Positions 19,114 to 27,507 of a stretch of 34,850 bases of DNA are shown here, piece after piece. The first letter of the stretch is position 1. Every line of letters starts with the position of its first letter. A program made the position numbers and the translations under genes. Under the pieces are notes generated by a model. The model was given only the letters and a program-made list of their open reading frames with translations. It made no database searches and was not told the DNA's origin. Source of the DNA: Streptomyces capoamus (GTDB taxonomy: Bacteria; Actinomycetota; Actinomycetes; Streptomycetales; Streptomycetaceae); the NCBI RefSeq assembly GCF_014654935.1, contig NZ_BNBF01000014.1, positions 1 to 34,850 of the forward strand. The letters run 5' to 3'.

Positions 19114-19973
19114 ACGCCCACGCCCTCGCGGGTGAGGCGTTCGGGGGCGATATTGCGCTCCAGCAGGCTGGTGGAGGCCTTCACACCGACCCCGCCGGCC
19201 GGGTCCACCTCCGGCAGCCGGCCGTCGGCCGCCTTGAGGCCGGCGAGGGCGGAGTCCATCGCCTCGTGCGCGGCGAACAGACAGGGGGTGCTGTAGATGG
19301 CGACGTCCACGCCGAGGTCGGACAGCTCGCCGAGGGACAGGCGGGGCGACTTGCCGCCGGCGATCTGGTTGAACAGCAGCGGTTTGTCCCCGACGACCTC
19401 CCGGATCCGCTTGATCCACTCGACGCTGCGCACGCCGTCCACCAGCACCACGTCGGCGTCCGTGGCCGCCAGCCGCTCGGCGCGGTGCAGGATGTCGTGC
19501 TCGTCGGTGGCGTCGGTACGGGCGACGACGACCAGGTCCTTGCGGGTCTGCAGGACCTTGTCCAGCTTCTCCAGGTACTCCTCCAGGGGGAGCACCTGCT
19601 TGCCGTCGGCGTGGCCGCAGCGCCGGGGCCGCTTCTGGTCCTCGAGGATCACCCCGGAGGCGCCGATGCGCTCCAGTCCCTCGACGACGTGGCAGGCGAC
19701 CTCGGGATCGACGTACCCGTCGTCGATGTCGACCAGCAGGTGGTGGTGCGGGAACGCGCCGCGCAGCCGCTGGACGAAGGCCACCATGTCGGGCCAGGCG
19801 ATGAATCCGATGTCCGGCAGCCCGTAGTACGAGGCCGCGAAACCGAAGCCCGAGACGAACATCCCGTCGTAGTGCTTGGCCGCGATCGACGCCGAGTACA
19901 TGTCGTACACGCCGATCAGCGGAGTGGTCCCGGGCGCGGCGATGCGCTCCCGCAGCTTCTTCCCGTGAGTCAA
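19110..19973 (-). CDS. Isocitrate lyase/PEP mutase superfamily enzyme, probably a methylisocitrate-lyase-like C-C lyase
   Basis: The 287-aa protein shows the superfamily's metal-binding DIDDGY (82-87) and LEDQ (110-113), then RRCGH (117-121) and K125. The Cys in R/K-R/K-C-G-H is the catalytic acid in isocitrate and 2-methylisocitrate lyases and is absent from PEP mutase, so cleavage of a 2,3-substituted malate-like acid is more likely than phosphonate formation. N-terminal VYDMYSASIA (22-31) matches the YDxxSA block. The start is TTG at 19973 with AAGGAG seven bases upstream. No other methylcitrate-cycle gene (citrate synthase, PrpD) is adjacent, so the substrate remains open. It is coupled to a small exported protein. 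Confidence 0.85.
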   Translation of the reverse strand: MTHGKKLRERIAAPGTTPLIGVYDMYSASIAAKHYDGMFVSGFGFAASYYGLPDIGFIAWPDMVAFVQRLRGAFPHHHLLVDIDDGYVDPEVACHVVEGLERIGASGVILEDQKRPRRCGHADGKQVLPLEEYLEKLDKVLQTRKDLVVVARTDATDEHDILHRAERLAATDADVVLVDGVRSVEWIKRIREVVGDKPLLFNQIAGGKSPRLSLGELSDLGVDVAIYSTPCLFAAHEAMDSALAGLKAADGRLPEVDPAGGVGVKASTSLLERNIAPERLTREGVGV

Positions 19974-20059
19974 GGTCCGGCTCCTTCGTGGGTGGGTGAC
20001 GCGGGGCGGATGGGGGTGGGCCGCCGCGTCTCGACGCCCTTTGCCAAGACAAGAGCATC

Positions 20060-20097
20060 TCTAGATATTCACGTGACCTTTGCTCTACGCCACCTTT
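20060..20097. promoter_or_regulatory. A+T-rich regulatory segment between divergent genes
   Basis: Within about 70 unusually A+T-rich bases lie TCTAGA (20060-20065), the palindrome TCACGTGA (20069-20076) and two ACCTTT direct repeats (20076-20081 and 20092-20097). The position suits the promoter of the lyase gene (leftwards), with minus-strand -10-like boxes such as TAGAGA, and possibly that of the DUF817 gene. Confidence 0.4.
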
Positions 20098-20183
20098 ACT
20101 CACTCCGATGGCGGATCCGGTTCACCGCAGAAACGTCACTCGGGGAGCGGCGCGCGGCACATGGCGGGAACCGCAGACGCCGA

Positions 20184-20197
20184 TTGAACGTGTTCAA
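20184..20197. promoter_or_regulatory. 14-bp palindromic operator TTGAAC-GT-GTTCAA
   Basis: Perfect six-base arms around GT lie 47 bases before the DUF817 start. The form fits a TetR- or MarR-type dimer site; no such regulator gene is adjacent. Confidence 0.55.
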
Positions 20198-20243
20198 ATG
20201 CGGCCCTCCCGACGGGGTCCCGCCCGGCACGTGAAGGAGGGGC

Positions 20244-21053
20244 ATGCGCAACGAGGACGGACCCGCCGCGAGCGGGCTGCGGCACGGGTTCGCCCAATTC
20301 GGGCGGTTCGGCCTGGTCCAGGCCCGCGCCTGTGCCTTCGCCGGGGCGCTGCTCGCCGGGATCGGGGCCTCCCGGCTGCTGCCCCCGCTGCCGGTCGCCC
20401 GCTACGACCTGGTCCTCGGCTACGGCGTGCTGCTCACCCTCCTCGCCCGCCGGGTCGGCTGGGAGACCCGCCGGGACACCGTCGTGATCGCCGTGTGCCA
20501 TGTGCTGGGGCTGCTGTTCGAGCTGGTCAAGGTGCACCTGGGCTCGTGGAGTTACCCGGAGGACGCCCTCACCAAGATCGCCGGCGTGCCGCTGTACGGA
20601 GGCTTCATGTACGCGGCGGTCGCCGGATACGTCTGCCGGGCCCGGAGGCTGATGCGGCTGCGCTACACCCGCTACCGCGCCGCCGCCACGACCCTGGTCG
20701 CCGCAGCCGTCTATCTCAACTTCTTCACCCACCACTGGATACCCGACCTGCGCTGGCCGCTCGCGCTGGCGATGGCCGCCGCGACCGCCGGCACCTGGGT
20801 CGGCTTCAGCGTGGGCGCACACCGCTACCGCATGCCGCTCGCCCTCTCCTTCGTCCTGATCGGCTTCTTCCTGTGGGTCGCCGAGAACGCCGCGACCTAT
20901 GCGGGCGCCTGGAGCTATCCGCAGCAGCTCGGCGGCTGGCAGCCGGTGCCGCTGACCAAGTTCGGTGCCTGGTCCCTGCTGATCAGCGTCACGTTCGTGC
21001 TCGCCGAACACCTCGGCACGCCCGGCCGGGAAGGACCCGGGGAGCACCCCTGA
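20244..21053 (+). CDS. DUF817 family integral membrane protein
   Basis: The 269-aa protein has about eight hydrophobic helices and the family's marked sequences FELVKVHLGSWSYPE (about 93-107), GVPLYGGFMYAAV (about 114-126), YLNFFTHHWIPD (about 156-167) and ENAATYAGAWSYP (about 214-226). DUF817 proteins have no established function. ATG 20244 has GGAGGGG at good distance (GAAGGAGGGGC). A 14-bp palindrome upstream suggests control by a dimeric repressor. It is divergent from the lyase gene and convergent with the BrkB-type gene. Confidence 0.85.
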   Translation: MRNEDGPAASGLRHGFAQFGRFGLVQARACAFAGALLAGIGASRLLPPLPVARYDLVLGYGVLLTLLARRVGWETRRDTVVIAVCHVLGLLFELVKVHLGSWSYPEDALTKIAGVPLYGGFMYAAVAGYVCRARRLMRLRYTRYRAAATTLVAAAVYLNFFTHHWIPDLRWPLALAMAAATAGTWVGFSVGAHRYRMPLALSFVLIGFFLWVAENAATYAGAWSYPQQLGGWQPVPLTKFGAWSLLISVTFVLAEHLGTPGREGPGEHP

Positions 21054-21085
21054 ACGGGCGGTGGGAGGGCGACGGTGCCCGCATG

Positions 21086-21104
21086 GGCCGGCGCGGCGCC
21101 GGCC
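21086..21104 (+). terminator. GC palindrome hairpin after the DUF817 gene
   Basis: GGCCGGCGC-G-GCGCCGGCC (9-base arms) lies 33 bases behind the DUF817 stop codon. The central bases would have to open to form a loop. Apart from this and the repeats at 21311, the 327-bp gap 21054-21380 shows no gene. Confidence 0.5.
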
Positions 21105-21310
21105 GGACGGCTCCGGCCCGCGCATCCGCGTCAGGCGAGGGCCGGGGCCCGGCGGATCGGCGCAGGGGTGGAGTGCCGGGTGGAGATCCGGAACGAGGGC
21201 ATGCCGCCTTCTCCACCGCGGGATGCGCACCCGAGGGTGGACGGGCGCCGGTGCGGAGACGGGCGCCCGGCCGGCCGCGCAGTCACCGCCCACCACGCCG
21301 TCGCTGCGGG

Positions 21311-21390
21311 CGTCCCGTCGTCACCGCGGCCGTCCCGTCGTCACCGCGGCCGTCCCGCCGTCACCGCGGCCCTCCCGTGGTCACTGCGCG
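21311..21390. repeat. 20-bp tandem repeat, 4 units, at the 3' end of the BrkB-type gene
   Basis: CGTCCCGTCGTCACCGCGGC is repeated four times (21311, 21331, 21351, 21371), the last copy diverged and overlapping the final codons of the minus-strand gene. It lies between two converging genes. The core CCGTCGTCACNGC resembles the 15-bp repeat at 15014. Confidence 0.85.
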
Positions 21391-22562
21391 GAACGCGCCG
21401 TCGTCCCCCCGTCGCCGCCGTCGCCATGGCCCCCGTGCCCCTTGTGGGCGTGGTGCGGGTTCTTCGCGTGGGTGCGCAGGCGGGCCGTTACGTCCTCCGG
21501 GGGCAGGAAGCGGGACCAGCGCTCGGGGAACTCGGAGGGCATGTCGGGATCGTCGGGGTCGATCTCGCGGGCCGCCGCGGCACGGGCGACGTACTCGGCG
21601 ACCTGCGCGTGGCGGACCCGCTCGTTGGCCTCGCGCGCGGCGGCCGTGGCCGCGGCCGGCCAGACCCGGTCGATGGCCGCGTTCACGGCCGCGCCGACGA
21701 GCACGGCGAAGGCGGACACGCCGATCCACAGCAGCACGGCGACGGCGGCGGCGAGGGAGCCGTAGATGGTGGCGCCCTCGATGGTGCTCGTGAGGTAGAT
21801 GCGCAGCAGGAAGCTGCCCAGGACCCACATGGCGAGGGCGACCAGGGCGCCGGGCACGTCCTCGATCCACGGGGAGCGGACCGGCACGGACACGTGGTAA
21901 AGGGTCGTCAGGAAGACGATGGACAGGACGATCACGACCGGCCAGTACAGGACCTGGACGACCGTCTCCGACCAGGGCAGGATCCGCACCACCGCGTCCG
22001 GCCCGGCCACCATCAGCGGCAGCGCCACCGAGCCGATCAGCAGGGCCACGATGAACAGCAGGAACGCCATGATCCGGGTCTTGACGATGCCCCGGACGCC
22101 GTCCAGGCCGTACATCACGGTGATGGTGTCGATGAAGACGTTCACCGCGCGGGACCCCGACCACAGGGCGAACAGGAAGCCGATGGAGATGACGTCCGGC
22201 CGGCCGCCCTGCATCACGTCGTGCAGGATCGGCTCGGCGATGTCCTTGACGCCCTTGTCGGAGAGGACCGTGCGGGAGGCCTCCAGGAGGTTGGTCTCCA
22301 GACTGTGGATGGTGTCGGCGCCGGTCCAGTCGTCGACGTAGCCGAGCAGCCCGATCAGGCTCAGCAGCAGCGGCGGCACGGACAGCAGCGTGAAGAACGC
22401 CGCCTCGGCCGCCAGACCGAGGATGCGGTACTCCATGCACGAGTTGACGGTGTCCTTGAGCAGCAGCCAGGCGGTCCTGCGCTTGGAGACGTTCCGGTAG
22501 AGGGCTCTGGCCCGGTGGAGCCGACCGGCCGGCTGCTCTGGGGATTCACTTGCTGGCTGCAC
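21381..22562 (-). CDS. YihY/BrkB family membrane protein
   Basis: The 393-aa protein has the six membrane segments of the family (about 50-77, 123-147, 163-188, 201-224, 236-257 and 264-298) and its marked motifs AAEAAFFTLLSVPPLLL (51-67), LWSGSRAVN (133-141) and IYGSLAAAVAVLLWI (266-280). The family was once called ribonuclease BN in error; its role is unknown. The cytosolic C-terminus ends in a His/Gly-rich stretch (HHAHKGHGGHGDGG) that may bind metal. The GTG at 22562 has no usable Shine-Dalgarno but a -10-like box six bases upstream, so the mRNA may be leaderless. It is divergent from aidB by 130 bases. Confidence 0.9.
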   Translation of the reverse strand: MQPASESPEQPAGRLHRARALYRNVSKRRTAWLLLKDTVNSCMEYRILGLAAEAAFFTLLSVPPLLLSLIGLLGYVDDWTGADTIHSLETNLLEASRTVLSDKGVKDIAEPILHDVMQGGRPDVISIGFLFALWSGSRAVNVFIDTITVMYGLDGVRGIVKTRIMAFLLFIVALLIGSVALPLMVAGPDAVVRILPWSETVVQVLYWPVVIVLSIVFLTTLYHVSVPVRSPWIEDVPGALVALAMWVLGSFLLRIYLTSTIEGATIYGSLAAAVAVLLWIGVSAFAVLVGAAVNAAIDRVWPAAATAAAREANERVRHAQVAEYVARAAAAREIDPDDPDMPSEFPERWSRFLPPEDVTARLRTHAKNPHHAHKGHGGHGDGGDGGTTARSAQ

Positions 22563-22568
22563 GTCCTA

Positions 22569-22574
22569 ACGGTA
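22569..22574 (-). promoter_or_regulatory. -10 box TACCGT of a probable leaderless mRNA (BrkB-type gene)
   Basis: Minus-strand TACCGT ends six bases before the GTG start at 22562, the spacing expected for a leaderless transcript. The -35 region is weak. Confidence 0.4.
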
Positions 22575-22679
22575 TCCGCCGCGCCGGGCCGTCCTCACCT
22601 TCCGGTGCGGTCCCGGGTCCGCCGCGTCCCGTTCCCGGCGCCGTGCCACGGCGGAGGCCATCACCGCCGCCGTCCCGGG

Positions 22680-22685
22680 TAGGTT
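22680..22685 (+). promoter_or_regulatory. -10 box TAGGTT of a probable leaderless mRNA (aidB)
   Basis: TAGGTT ends seven bases before the ATG at 22693. AGG in the same place could instead act as a weak ribosome binding site, so this is an either-or reading. Confidence 0.4.
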
Positions 22686-22692
22686 CGCAACC

Positions 22693-24330
22693 ATGGCAGG
22701 CACCTCCACGCACACCGTGACGAACCAGCCGCCCCCGCTGGTGGGCTACGACGTCTTCACCGCCGACCGGGCCCTCACCGAGGCCGTCGACCGCCACACG
22801 GCCCCGGACGTCCTGGACGAGGTACGTGCCGAGCTGTCCGCGCTCGGCCGGGCCGCCGGCTCCGCACAGCTGCACGAATGGGCGGACCAGGCGAACGCCC
22901 ACCCGCCCGCGCTGCGCAGCCACGACCGGTACGGCCACCGGATCGACGAGGTCGAGTTCCACCCGGCCTGGCACCGGCTGCTCGGCAAGGGCGTCTCGGC
23001 CGGTCTGACCGGCGCCTGGACGCGGCCCGCCGGGCACGTGCGCCGGGCGGCCGGGTTCCTGGTCTGGACCCAGGTCGAGGCCGGCACCTGCTGCCCGCTG
23101 TCGATGACGCACGCGGCCGTGCCCGCGCTGCGCGCCGACGCCGCCCTGGCCGCCGAGTGGGAACCCCGGCTGACCTCCACGATCTACGACCGGGAGCTGC
23201 GGCCCCCCGGGCAGAAGCCCGGGGCGCTGTTCGGGATGGCCATGACCGAGAAGCAGGGCGGCAGCGACGTCCGGGCGAACACCACAGTGGCGCGGCCCCT
23301 CGCGGAGCCTGGTACCTATGTGCTGACGGGACACAAGTGGTTCTGTTCGGCGCCCATGTCGGACGCGTTCCTGGTCCTCGCGCAGGCCCCGGGCGGGCTG
23401 ACGTGCTTCCTGGTCCCGCGCGTCCTGCCCGACGGCGGGCGCAACGTCTTCCTCCTCCAGCGGCTGAAGGACAAGCTGGGCAACCGCTCGAACGCCTCCG
23501 CCGAGGTGGAGTTCGCCGGCACCTGGGCGCGCCGGGTCGGCGAGGAGGGCCGCGGGGTGCACACCATCATCGGGATGGTCGCCGCGACCCGGCTGGACTG
23601 CGCGCTCGGCTCGGCGGGGCTGATGCGGCAGGCGGTGGCGCAGGCGGTGCACCACTGCGCCCACCGGGAGGCGTTCGGCGGGAAGCTGGTCGACAAGCCG
23701 CTGATGCGCAACGTCCTCGCCGATCTCGCGCTGGAGTCGGAGGCGGCGACGGTGCTCGCGCTGCGGCTCGCCGCGGCCTGCGACGACGGCGGCGAGCAGG
23801 AGCGGGCCTTCCTGCGGCTGGCGGTGCCGGCGGCCAAGTACTGGATCACCAAGCGCTGTGCGCCGGTGGCGGTGGAGGCGGCCGAGTGCCTGGGCGGCAA
23901 CGGGTACGTCGAGGAGTCCGGCCTGCCCCGGCTGGTGCGGGAGTCGCCGCTGAACTCCGTCTGGGAGGGCGCCGGGAACGTGCAGGCGCTGGACGTGCTC
24001 CGGGCGCTGCGGCGGGAGCCGGGCGCGCTGGACGCCTGCCTCACCGAGATCGGCCGCGCGCACGGCGCCGACCACCGGCTGGACCGCGCGGTGAAGGACC
24101 TGTTCACCGAACTCGCCGACCTGGAGGGCGTCGAGGGCCGGGCCCGCCGTGTGGTGGAGCGGCTCGCCCTGGTCCTCCAGGGTTCCCTGCTCGTGCGGCA
24201 CGCGCCGCCGGAGGTCGCCGACGCCTTCTGCGCCTCCCGCCTGGGCGGCGACCACGGCGCGTCCTTCGGCACGCTGCCGACGGGCCTGGACCTGGAGGCG
24301 GTGGTCCGCCGGGCGCAGCCGGAGTTCTGA
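22693..24330 (+). CDS. aidB: AidB-type acyl-CoA dehydrogenase family protein
   Basis: The 545-aa protein matches E. coli AidB throughout by eye: THTVTNQPPPL at the start, FHPAWH, QVEAGTCCPLSMTHAA, GMAMTEKQGGSDV (FAD contact), GHKWFCSAPMSDA, KDKLGNRSNAS, TRLDCALGS, ECLGGNGYVEESGLPRL and NSVWEGAGN. AidB is an FAD protein that binds DNA in the alkylation response; isovaleryl-CoA dehydrogenase activity is weak. E. coli AidB is 541 aa. The C-terminal DNA-binding part (about 440-545) is more divergent. No ada or alk gene is nearby. The gene has its own promoter and a terminator; it is divergent from the BrkB-type gene. Confidence 0.93.
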   Translation: MAGTSTHTVTNQPPPLVGYDVFTADRALTEAVDRHTAPDVLDEVRAELSALGRAAGSAQLHEWADQANAHPPALRSHDRYGHRIDEVEFHPAWHRLLGKGVSAGLTGAWTRPAGHVRRAAGFLVWTQVEAGTCCPLSMTHAAVPALRADAALAAEWEPRLTSTIYDRELRPPGQKPGALFGMAMTEKQGGSDVRANTTVARPLAEPGTYVLTGHKWFCSAPMSDAFLVLAQAPGGLTCFLVPRVLPDGGRNVFLLQRLKDKLGNRSNASAEVEFAGTWARRVGEEGRGVHTIIGMVAATRLDCALGSAGLMRQAVAQAVHHCAHREAFGGKLVDKPLMRNVLADLALESEAATVLALRLAAACDDGGEQERAFLRLAVPAAKYWITKRCAPVAVEAAECLGGNGYVEESGLPRLVRESPLNSVWEGAGNVQALDVLRALRREPGALDACLTEIGRAHGADHRLDRAVKDLFTELADLEGVEGRARRVVERLALVLQGSLLVRHAPPEVADAFCASRLGGDHGASFGTLPTGLDLEAVVRRAQPEF

Positions 24331-24418
24331 CACCGGGCGGAGCACGCGGTCGGGGCGGACCCGACCCGAGGCCACCGGCGCACCGCCCTTCAGCGCACGG
24401 CCGGACCGCCGGTCGACA

Positions 24419-24452
24419 GGGGGTGGTGCTGCGCCGACACGGCACCACCCCC
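24419..24452 (+). terminator. Hairpin terminator after aidB
   Basis: Arms 24419-24429 and 24442-24452 (GGGGGTGGTGC with GCACCACCCCC) give a perfect 11-bp stem with a 12-base loop, 89 bases behind the aidB stop. Confidence 0.75.
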
Positions 24453-24530
24453 GCCGACGGGGCCCGTCGAGCCCGCGGACGCGCAGTGCGTCGTCGTCAA
24501 GTCTCAGCCACCGCCCGGCGGTCCACCAGG

Positions 24531-24548
24531 GTTGCAGGGGGTTGCAAC
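24531..24548. promoter_or_regulatory. GTTGCA direct repeats one helical turn apart
   Basis: GTTGCA at 24531 and GTTGCAAC at 24541 start ten bases apart, upstream of the GAF regulator gene. A TTGACA at 24643-24648 has no matching -10 box. The remainder of the 349-bp gap 24331-24679 shows no gene. Confidence 0.3.
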
Positions 24549-24679
24549 TTATGGGGGCACCTGCGCGGAGTCTGTGCCTCCGCCATGCCCGGAACGGCAG
24601 TATGAGAGGCGCAGTCGGACCGGAAACCGCCGTCCGGACGGCTTGACAAGTGTGTTCGACGCCTTTCCGGAGGACCCCA

Positions 24680-25990
24680 GTGGTGAACCCGCCGATGAAC
24701 GTGGCGCGCCTGGCCGCCGTGGACGCGGCACAGGCGGCGCGGGTGCTGAACGAGGTGCGCGAGGCCACGCTCGCCGGGCGACGTGCGCGGATCGCGCCCC
24801 GGCCGGTGATCGAGCAGTCCTGGGGACGGATGCTGCGCAGCGGTGTCGACCCCGAACACGACTTCCGCTCGGGCCTGTTGCCGTCCGACGAGGTGCGCCG
24901 CCGCCGGGAGGAGTCCCCGCTGCGGCACGTCCTGCCGGTGCTGCGGCAGGGGTTGCTTTCGGTCGCGGACGCCGCCCAGCACATCATGGTGGTGGCGGAC
25001 GCCGACGGGCGCGTGCTGTGGCGGGAGGGATCGGCCGCGGTGCTGCGCAAGGCCGACGGGCTCGGCTTCGAACTGGGCGCGGACTGGCGGGAAGACGTCG
25101 TCGGCACCAACGGCGTGGGCACCCCGGCGGTGGTGCGCCGGCCGGTGCAGGTGTTCGCCGCCGAGCACTTCGTGCGGTCGCACGCCTCCTGGACGTGTAC
25201 GGGCGCGCCGGTCACCGATCCGCGCGACGGCCGGCTGCTCGGGGTGGTGGACATCAGCGGTCCGCTGGAGACCATGCACCCGGCCACCCTCGCCTGGGTG
25301 GATTCGGTGGCCAAACTGGCCGAGGCCCGGCTGCGGGAGCTGCACCAGACCTCGCTGGAGGGGCTGCGGGCGGTGGCGGCACCGGTGCTGGCCCGGCTGG
25401 CCGGACGGGCGGTGGTGGTGGACCGCGACGGCTGGGCGGCGGCCGTGACCGGGATGCCGTACGTGCGCCGGGTGGCGCTGCCCAAGTCGCTGGCGCCCGG
25501 CCGGCGGTGGCTGCCCTCGCTCGGATCGTGCGCGGTGGAGCCGCTGGCCGGCGGCTGGTTGCTGCGGGTGGAGGACGAGGCGGGGCCCGGTGCAGTGCGC
25601 CGGATCGTGCTGGACCTGTCCCGGGCGGGCCGCCGTACGGTACGGGTCACGGCCGGAGCGGTCTCCTGGTCGCATGAACTCAGCCCGAGGCACGCGGAGT
25701 TGCTCTTCCTGCTGGCGGAGCACCGGGAAGGGCGCGGGGCGGCGGAGCTGGCGGCGGACCTGTTCGGCGATCCGTCCCGGACGGTCACCGTGCGGGCCGA
25801 GATGTCCAGGATCCGGCGGTATCTAGGGGAACTCCTGCACCATCGGCCGTATCGTTTCTGCGACGAAGCAGAAGTGGACGTGATCCTTCCGGATGATCCG
25901 CGTGACCTGCTCCCCCAGTCGACGGCACCGGCGGTGACCCGGAAGCGGAATCCGGCGCACGACGGCCGGACCGGGCGGCCCCCGGCGTGA
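24680..25990 (+). CDS. GAF-domain transcriptional regulator
   Basis: The 436-aa protein starts with a helical part (about 30-85, RPVIEQSWGRMLRSGVDPEH) typical of AcoR-like activators, followed by a GAF sensor domain (about 100-225, with DVVGTNGVGTPAV and VTDPRDGRLLGVVDISG). There is no AAA+ domain. The C-terminal part (about 340-410, SPRHAELLFLLAEHREGRG and later TVTVRAEMSRIRRYLGEL) fits a winged helix. The acid-poor effector could be a small metabolite; in relatives of this type the neighbours are often aldehyde or alcohol dehydrogenases, not seen here. GGAGG lies six bases before GTG 24680 and nine before GTG 24683; a longer frame from 24650 begins before the ribosome binding site. Confidence 0.85.
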   Translation: MVNPPMNVARLAAVDAAQAARVLNEVREATLAGRRARIAPRPVIEQSWGRMLRSGVDPEHDFRSGLLPSDEVRRRREESPLRHVLPVLRQGLLSVADAAQHIMVVADADGRVLWREGSAAVLRKADGLGFELGADWREDVVGTNGVGTPAVVRRPVQVFAAEHFVRSHASWTCTGAPVTDPRDGRLLGVVDISGPLETMHPATLAWVDSVAKLAEARLRELHQTSLEGLRAVAAPVLARLAGRAVVVDRDGWAAAVTGMPYVRRVALPKSLAPGRRWLPSLGSCAVEPLAGGWLLRVEDEAGPGAVRRIVLDLSRAGRRTVRVTAGAVSWSHELSPRHAELLFLLAEHREGRGAAELAADLFGDPSRTVTVRAEMSRIRRYLGELLHHRPYRFCDEAEVDVILPDDPRDLLPQSTAPAVTRKRNPAHDGRTGRPPA

Positions 25991-26169
25991 ACGGCCGTCC
26001 GTCCGACCCCGGTCGCCCCCGGCCGCCCCCGTGCTCCCGCCATCGATCTGCGGCGACTTCACCCTGCCCGGCCCGTTCCTGCCGTAGCATCCCGTACGGG
26101 CCTCCCCACCTGTTCCTCGGGTCAACGTACGGATCACGAGGCGCAGTTGGCCCGTCCTCTGGAGGAGAG

Positions 26170-27504
26170 ATGAAGCATCGCGGGAGACACCGCCGGCGCA
26201 GACGGGGTGCGGCACTGCGCGCCGTCCTGACCGGTACGGCGCTGGCGCTCACCGCCGCCGCCACCCTGATCAGCGCCTCCCAGGCCGAGGTCGGCAAGGG
26301 CCCGGGGGCGCTGAAGCCGCTGACCTCCGCCGCGGACACCGGCCCGCTGCGGCTCCAGGAGCACCTGGTGCCGGCCCGCACGCTGGACCGGCTCGCCGCC
26401 GCGATGGGCCACCCGGTCGGCGTGGACGACGTGCTGCGCAGCGCCGACCGCGATCTCCGTGAGGCCGCCGACTGCTCCTCCGCCGACCGCGCGTCCCTGC
26501 CCGTCGCCCCGGCCGCCGACCGCGCCTACTGCTGGGACCCGGCCGACACCGCCGCCGGCACCTGGCGGCCGGCCTCGGTGACCACCTCCGGGGACGCCGA
26601 CGACGACGGCGTCTGGGGCACCCACCGGGTGGTCCTGGCCGGCTGGACCCACAGCACCACCGCCGGCCGCCCCGCCGAGCGGGGCCTCGCCCGGGTCGCC
26701 TTCGTCGACGCGGACGACCCCGAGCACCTGCCCTACCGCTGGGCGCTGCTGGTGGTGCCGGTCGACGGCGGCCGCGACTACCGAGGGCTGGCCTCCCGGA
26801 TCTCCGGCATGGTCTGGTACGAGAACAAGCTGCTGGTCACCACCACGTCCGGCAGCGCCGACGCGCTCTACGTCTACGACCTCGACCGCATCCAGCGCAC
26901 CACCGTCGACGCTCCCGCGATCGGCCGGGTGCCCGGCGGCTGGTCCGCCGACGGCTACCGCTACGTCCTGCCCGCGGTCGGCTCGTACCGCTTCACCGCC
27001 GGCCGCTGCGCCGCCGCAGGACCCCCCTGTCCCGGCGCGCTCGCCCTGGACCGCGGTACGGCGCCCGACAGCCTGGTCGCCGCGGAGTGGACCGCGCCGG
27101 ACGGCGACCGGCACGCCCGGCTCTGGCGGTACGCGCTCAGCACCGACCCGGCGCGCGCCGGGCTGCTCGCCACGGACGCCCGCGGCCGGGCCGCCGCGGT
27201 GGAGGCGTACCGGACCCGGGCGACCGGGATCCGGGGCGTGCTGTCGTACCGGAAGGCGGGGGCCGACCGGGCGTCCTGGTATGTGGGACGGCTGCCCGGT
27301 TCGCAGGACGGGCACGGCGGACTGTGGCGGCAGGACGGCGAGGGGGCCCGGGCGGCCCGCTGCGGCGCCGACGCCTCGGACCGCTGCTGGGCGCGGGACG
27401 CGGGCTCCCTCTCCTACTGGCAGGCGACCGGCGAGGTGTGGTCGCTGTCCGACCGGATGCTGTTCGCGCTGCCGCTGGCCGGCCTCGACCACACCGTGGA
27501 CTGA
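26170..27504 (+). CDS. Secreted protein of unknown function, 444 aa
   Basis: A very Arg-rich start (MKHRGRHRRRRRGAALRAVL) and hydrophobic stretch to about residue 38 (ISASQA) form a signal peptide; the RR is not followed by a clear Tat motif. The mature part has paired cysteines (DCSSADR and YCWDP; CAAAGPPC; CGADASDRC) and repeated beta-strand-like blocks (GDADDDGVWGTHRVVLAGW, YRGLASRISGMVWYENKLLV, ADALYVYDL), suggestive of a beta-propeller-like extracellular protein. I know no function for the family. GGAGGAG directly precedes ATG 26170. CCCGTACGGG lies about 70 bases upstream. A terminator follows the stop. It is a single-gene unit. Confidence 0.88.
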   Translation: MKHRGRHRRRRRGAALRAVLTGTALALTAAATLISASQAEVGKGPGALKPLTSAADTGPLRLQEHLVPARTLDRLAAAMGHPVGVDDVLRSADRDLREAADCSSADRASLPVAPAADRAYCWDPADTAAGTWRPASVTTSGDADDDGVWGTHRVVLAGWTHSTTAGRPAERGLARVAFVDADDPEHLPYRWALLVVPVDGGRDYRGLASRISGMVWYENKLLVTTTSGSADALYVYDLDRIQRTTVDAPAIGRVPGGWSADGYRYVLPAVGSYRFTAGRCAAAGPPCPGALALDRGTAPDSLVAAEWTAPDGDRHARLWRYALSTDPARAGLLATDARGRAAAVEAYRTRATGIRGVLSYRKAGADRASWYVGRLPGSQDGHGGLWRQDGEGARAARCGADASDRCWARDAGSLSYWQATGEVWSLSDRMLFALPLAGLDHTVD

Positions 27505-27507
27505 CGC

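Noticed and set aside
19110-19973. Phosphonate biosynthesis (PEP mutase) assignment
   Set aside because: The enzyme carries the RRCGH active-site Cys of the isocitrate/methylisocitrate lyase group, and no phosphonopyruvate decarboxylase or other phosphonate gene is adjacent.
24643-24648. Perfect TTGACA -35 box before the GAF regulator gene
   Set aside because: No -10-like sequence lies 16-19 bases downstream, and the position is too close to the ribosome binding site.
22546-26043. 1165-aa open frame on the minus strand
   Set aside because: It is antisense to aidB and the GAF regulator, both supported by motifs and ribosome binding sites.
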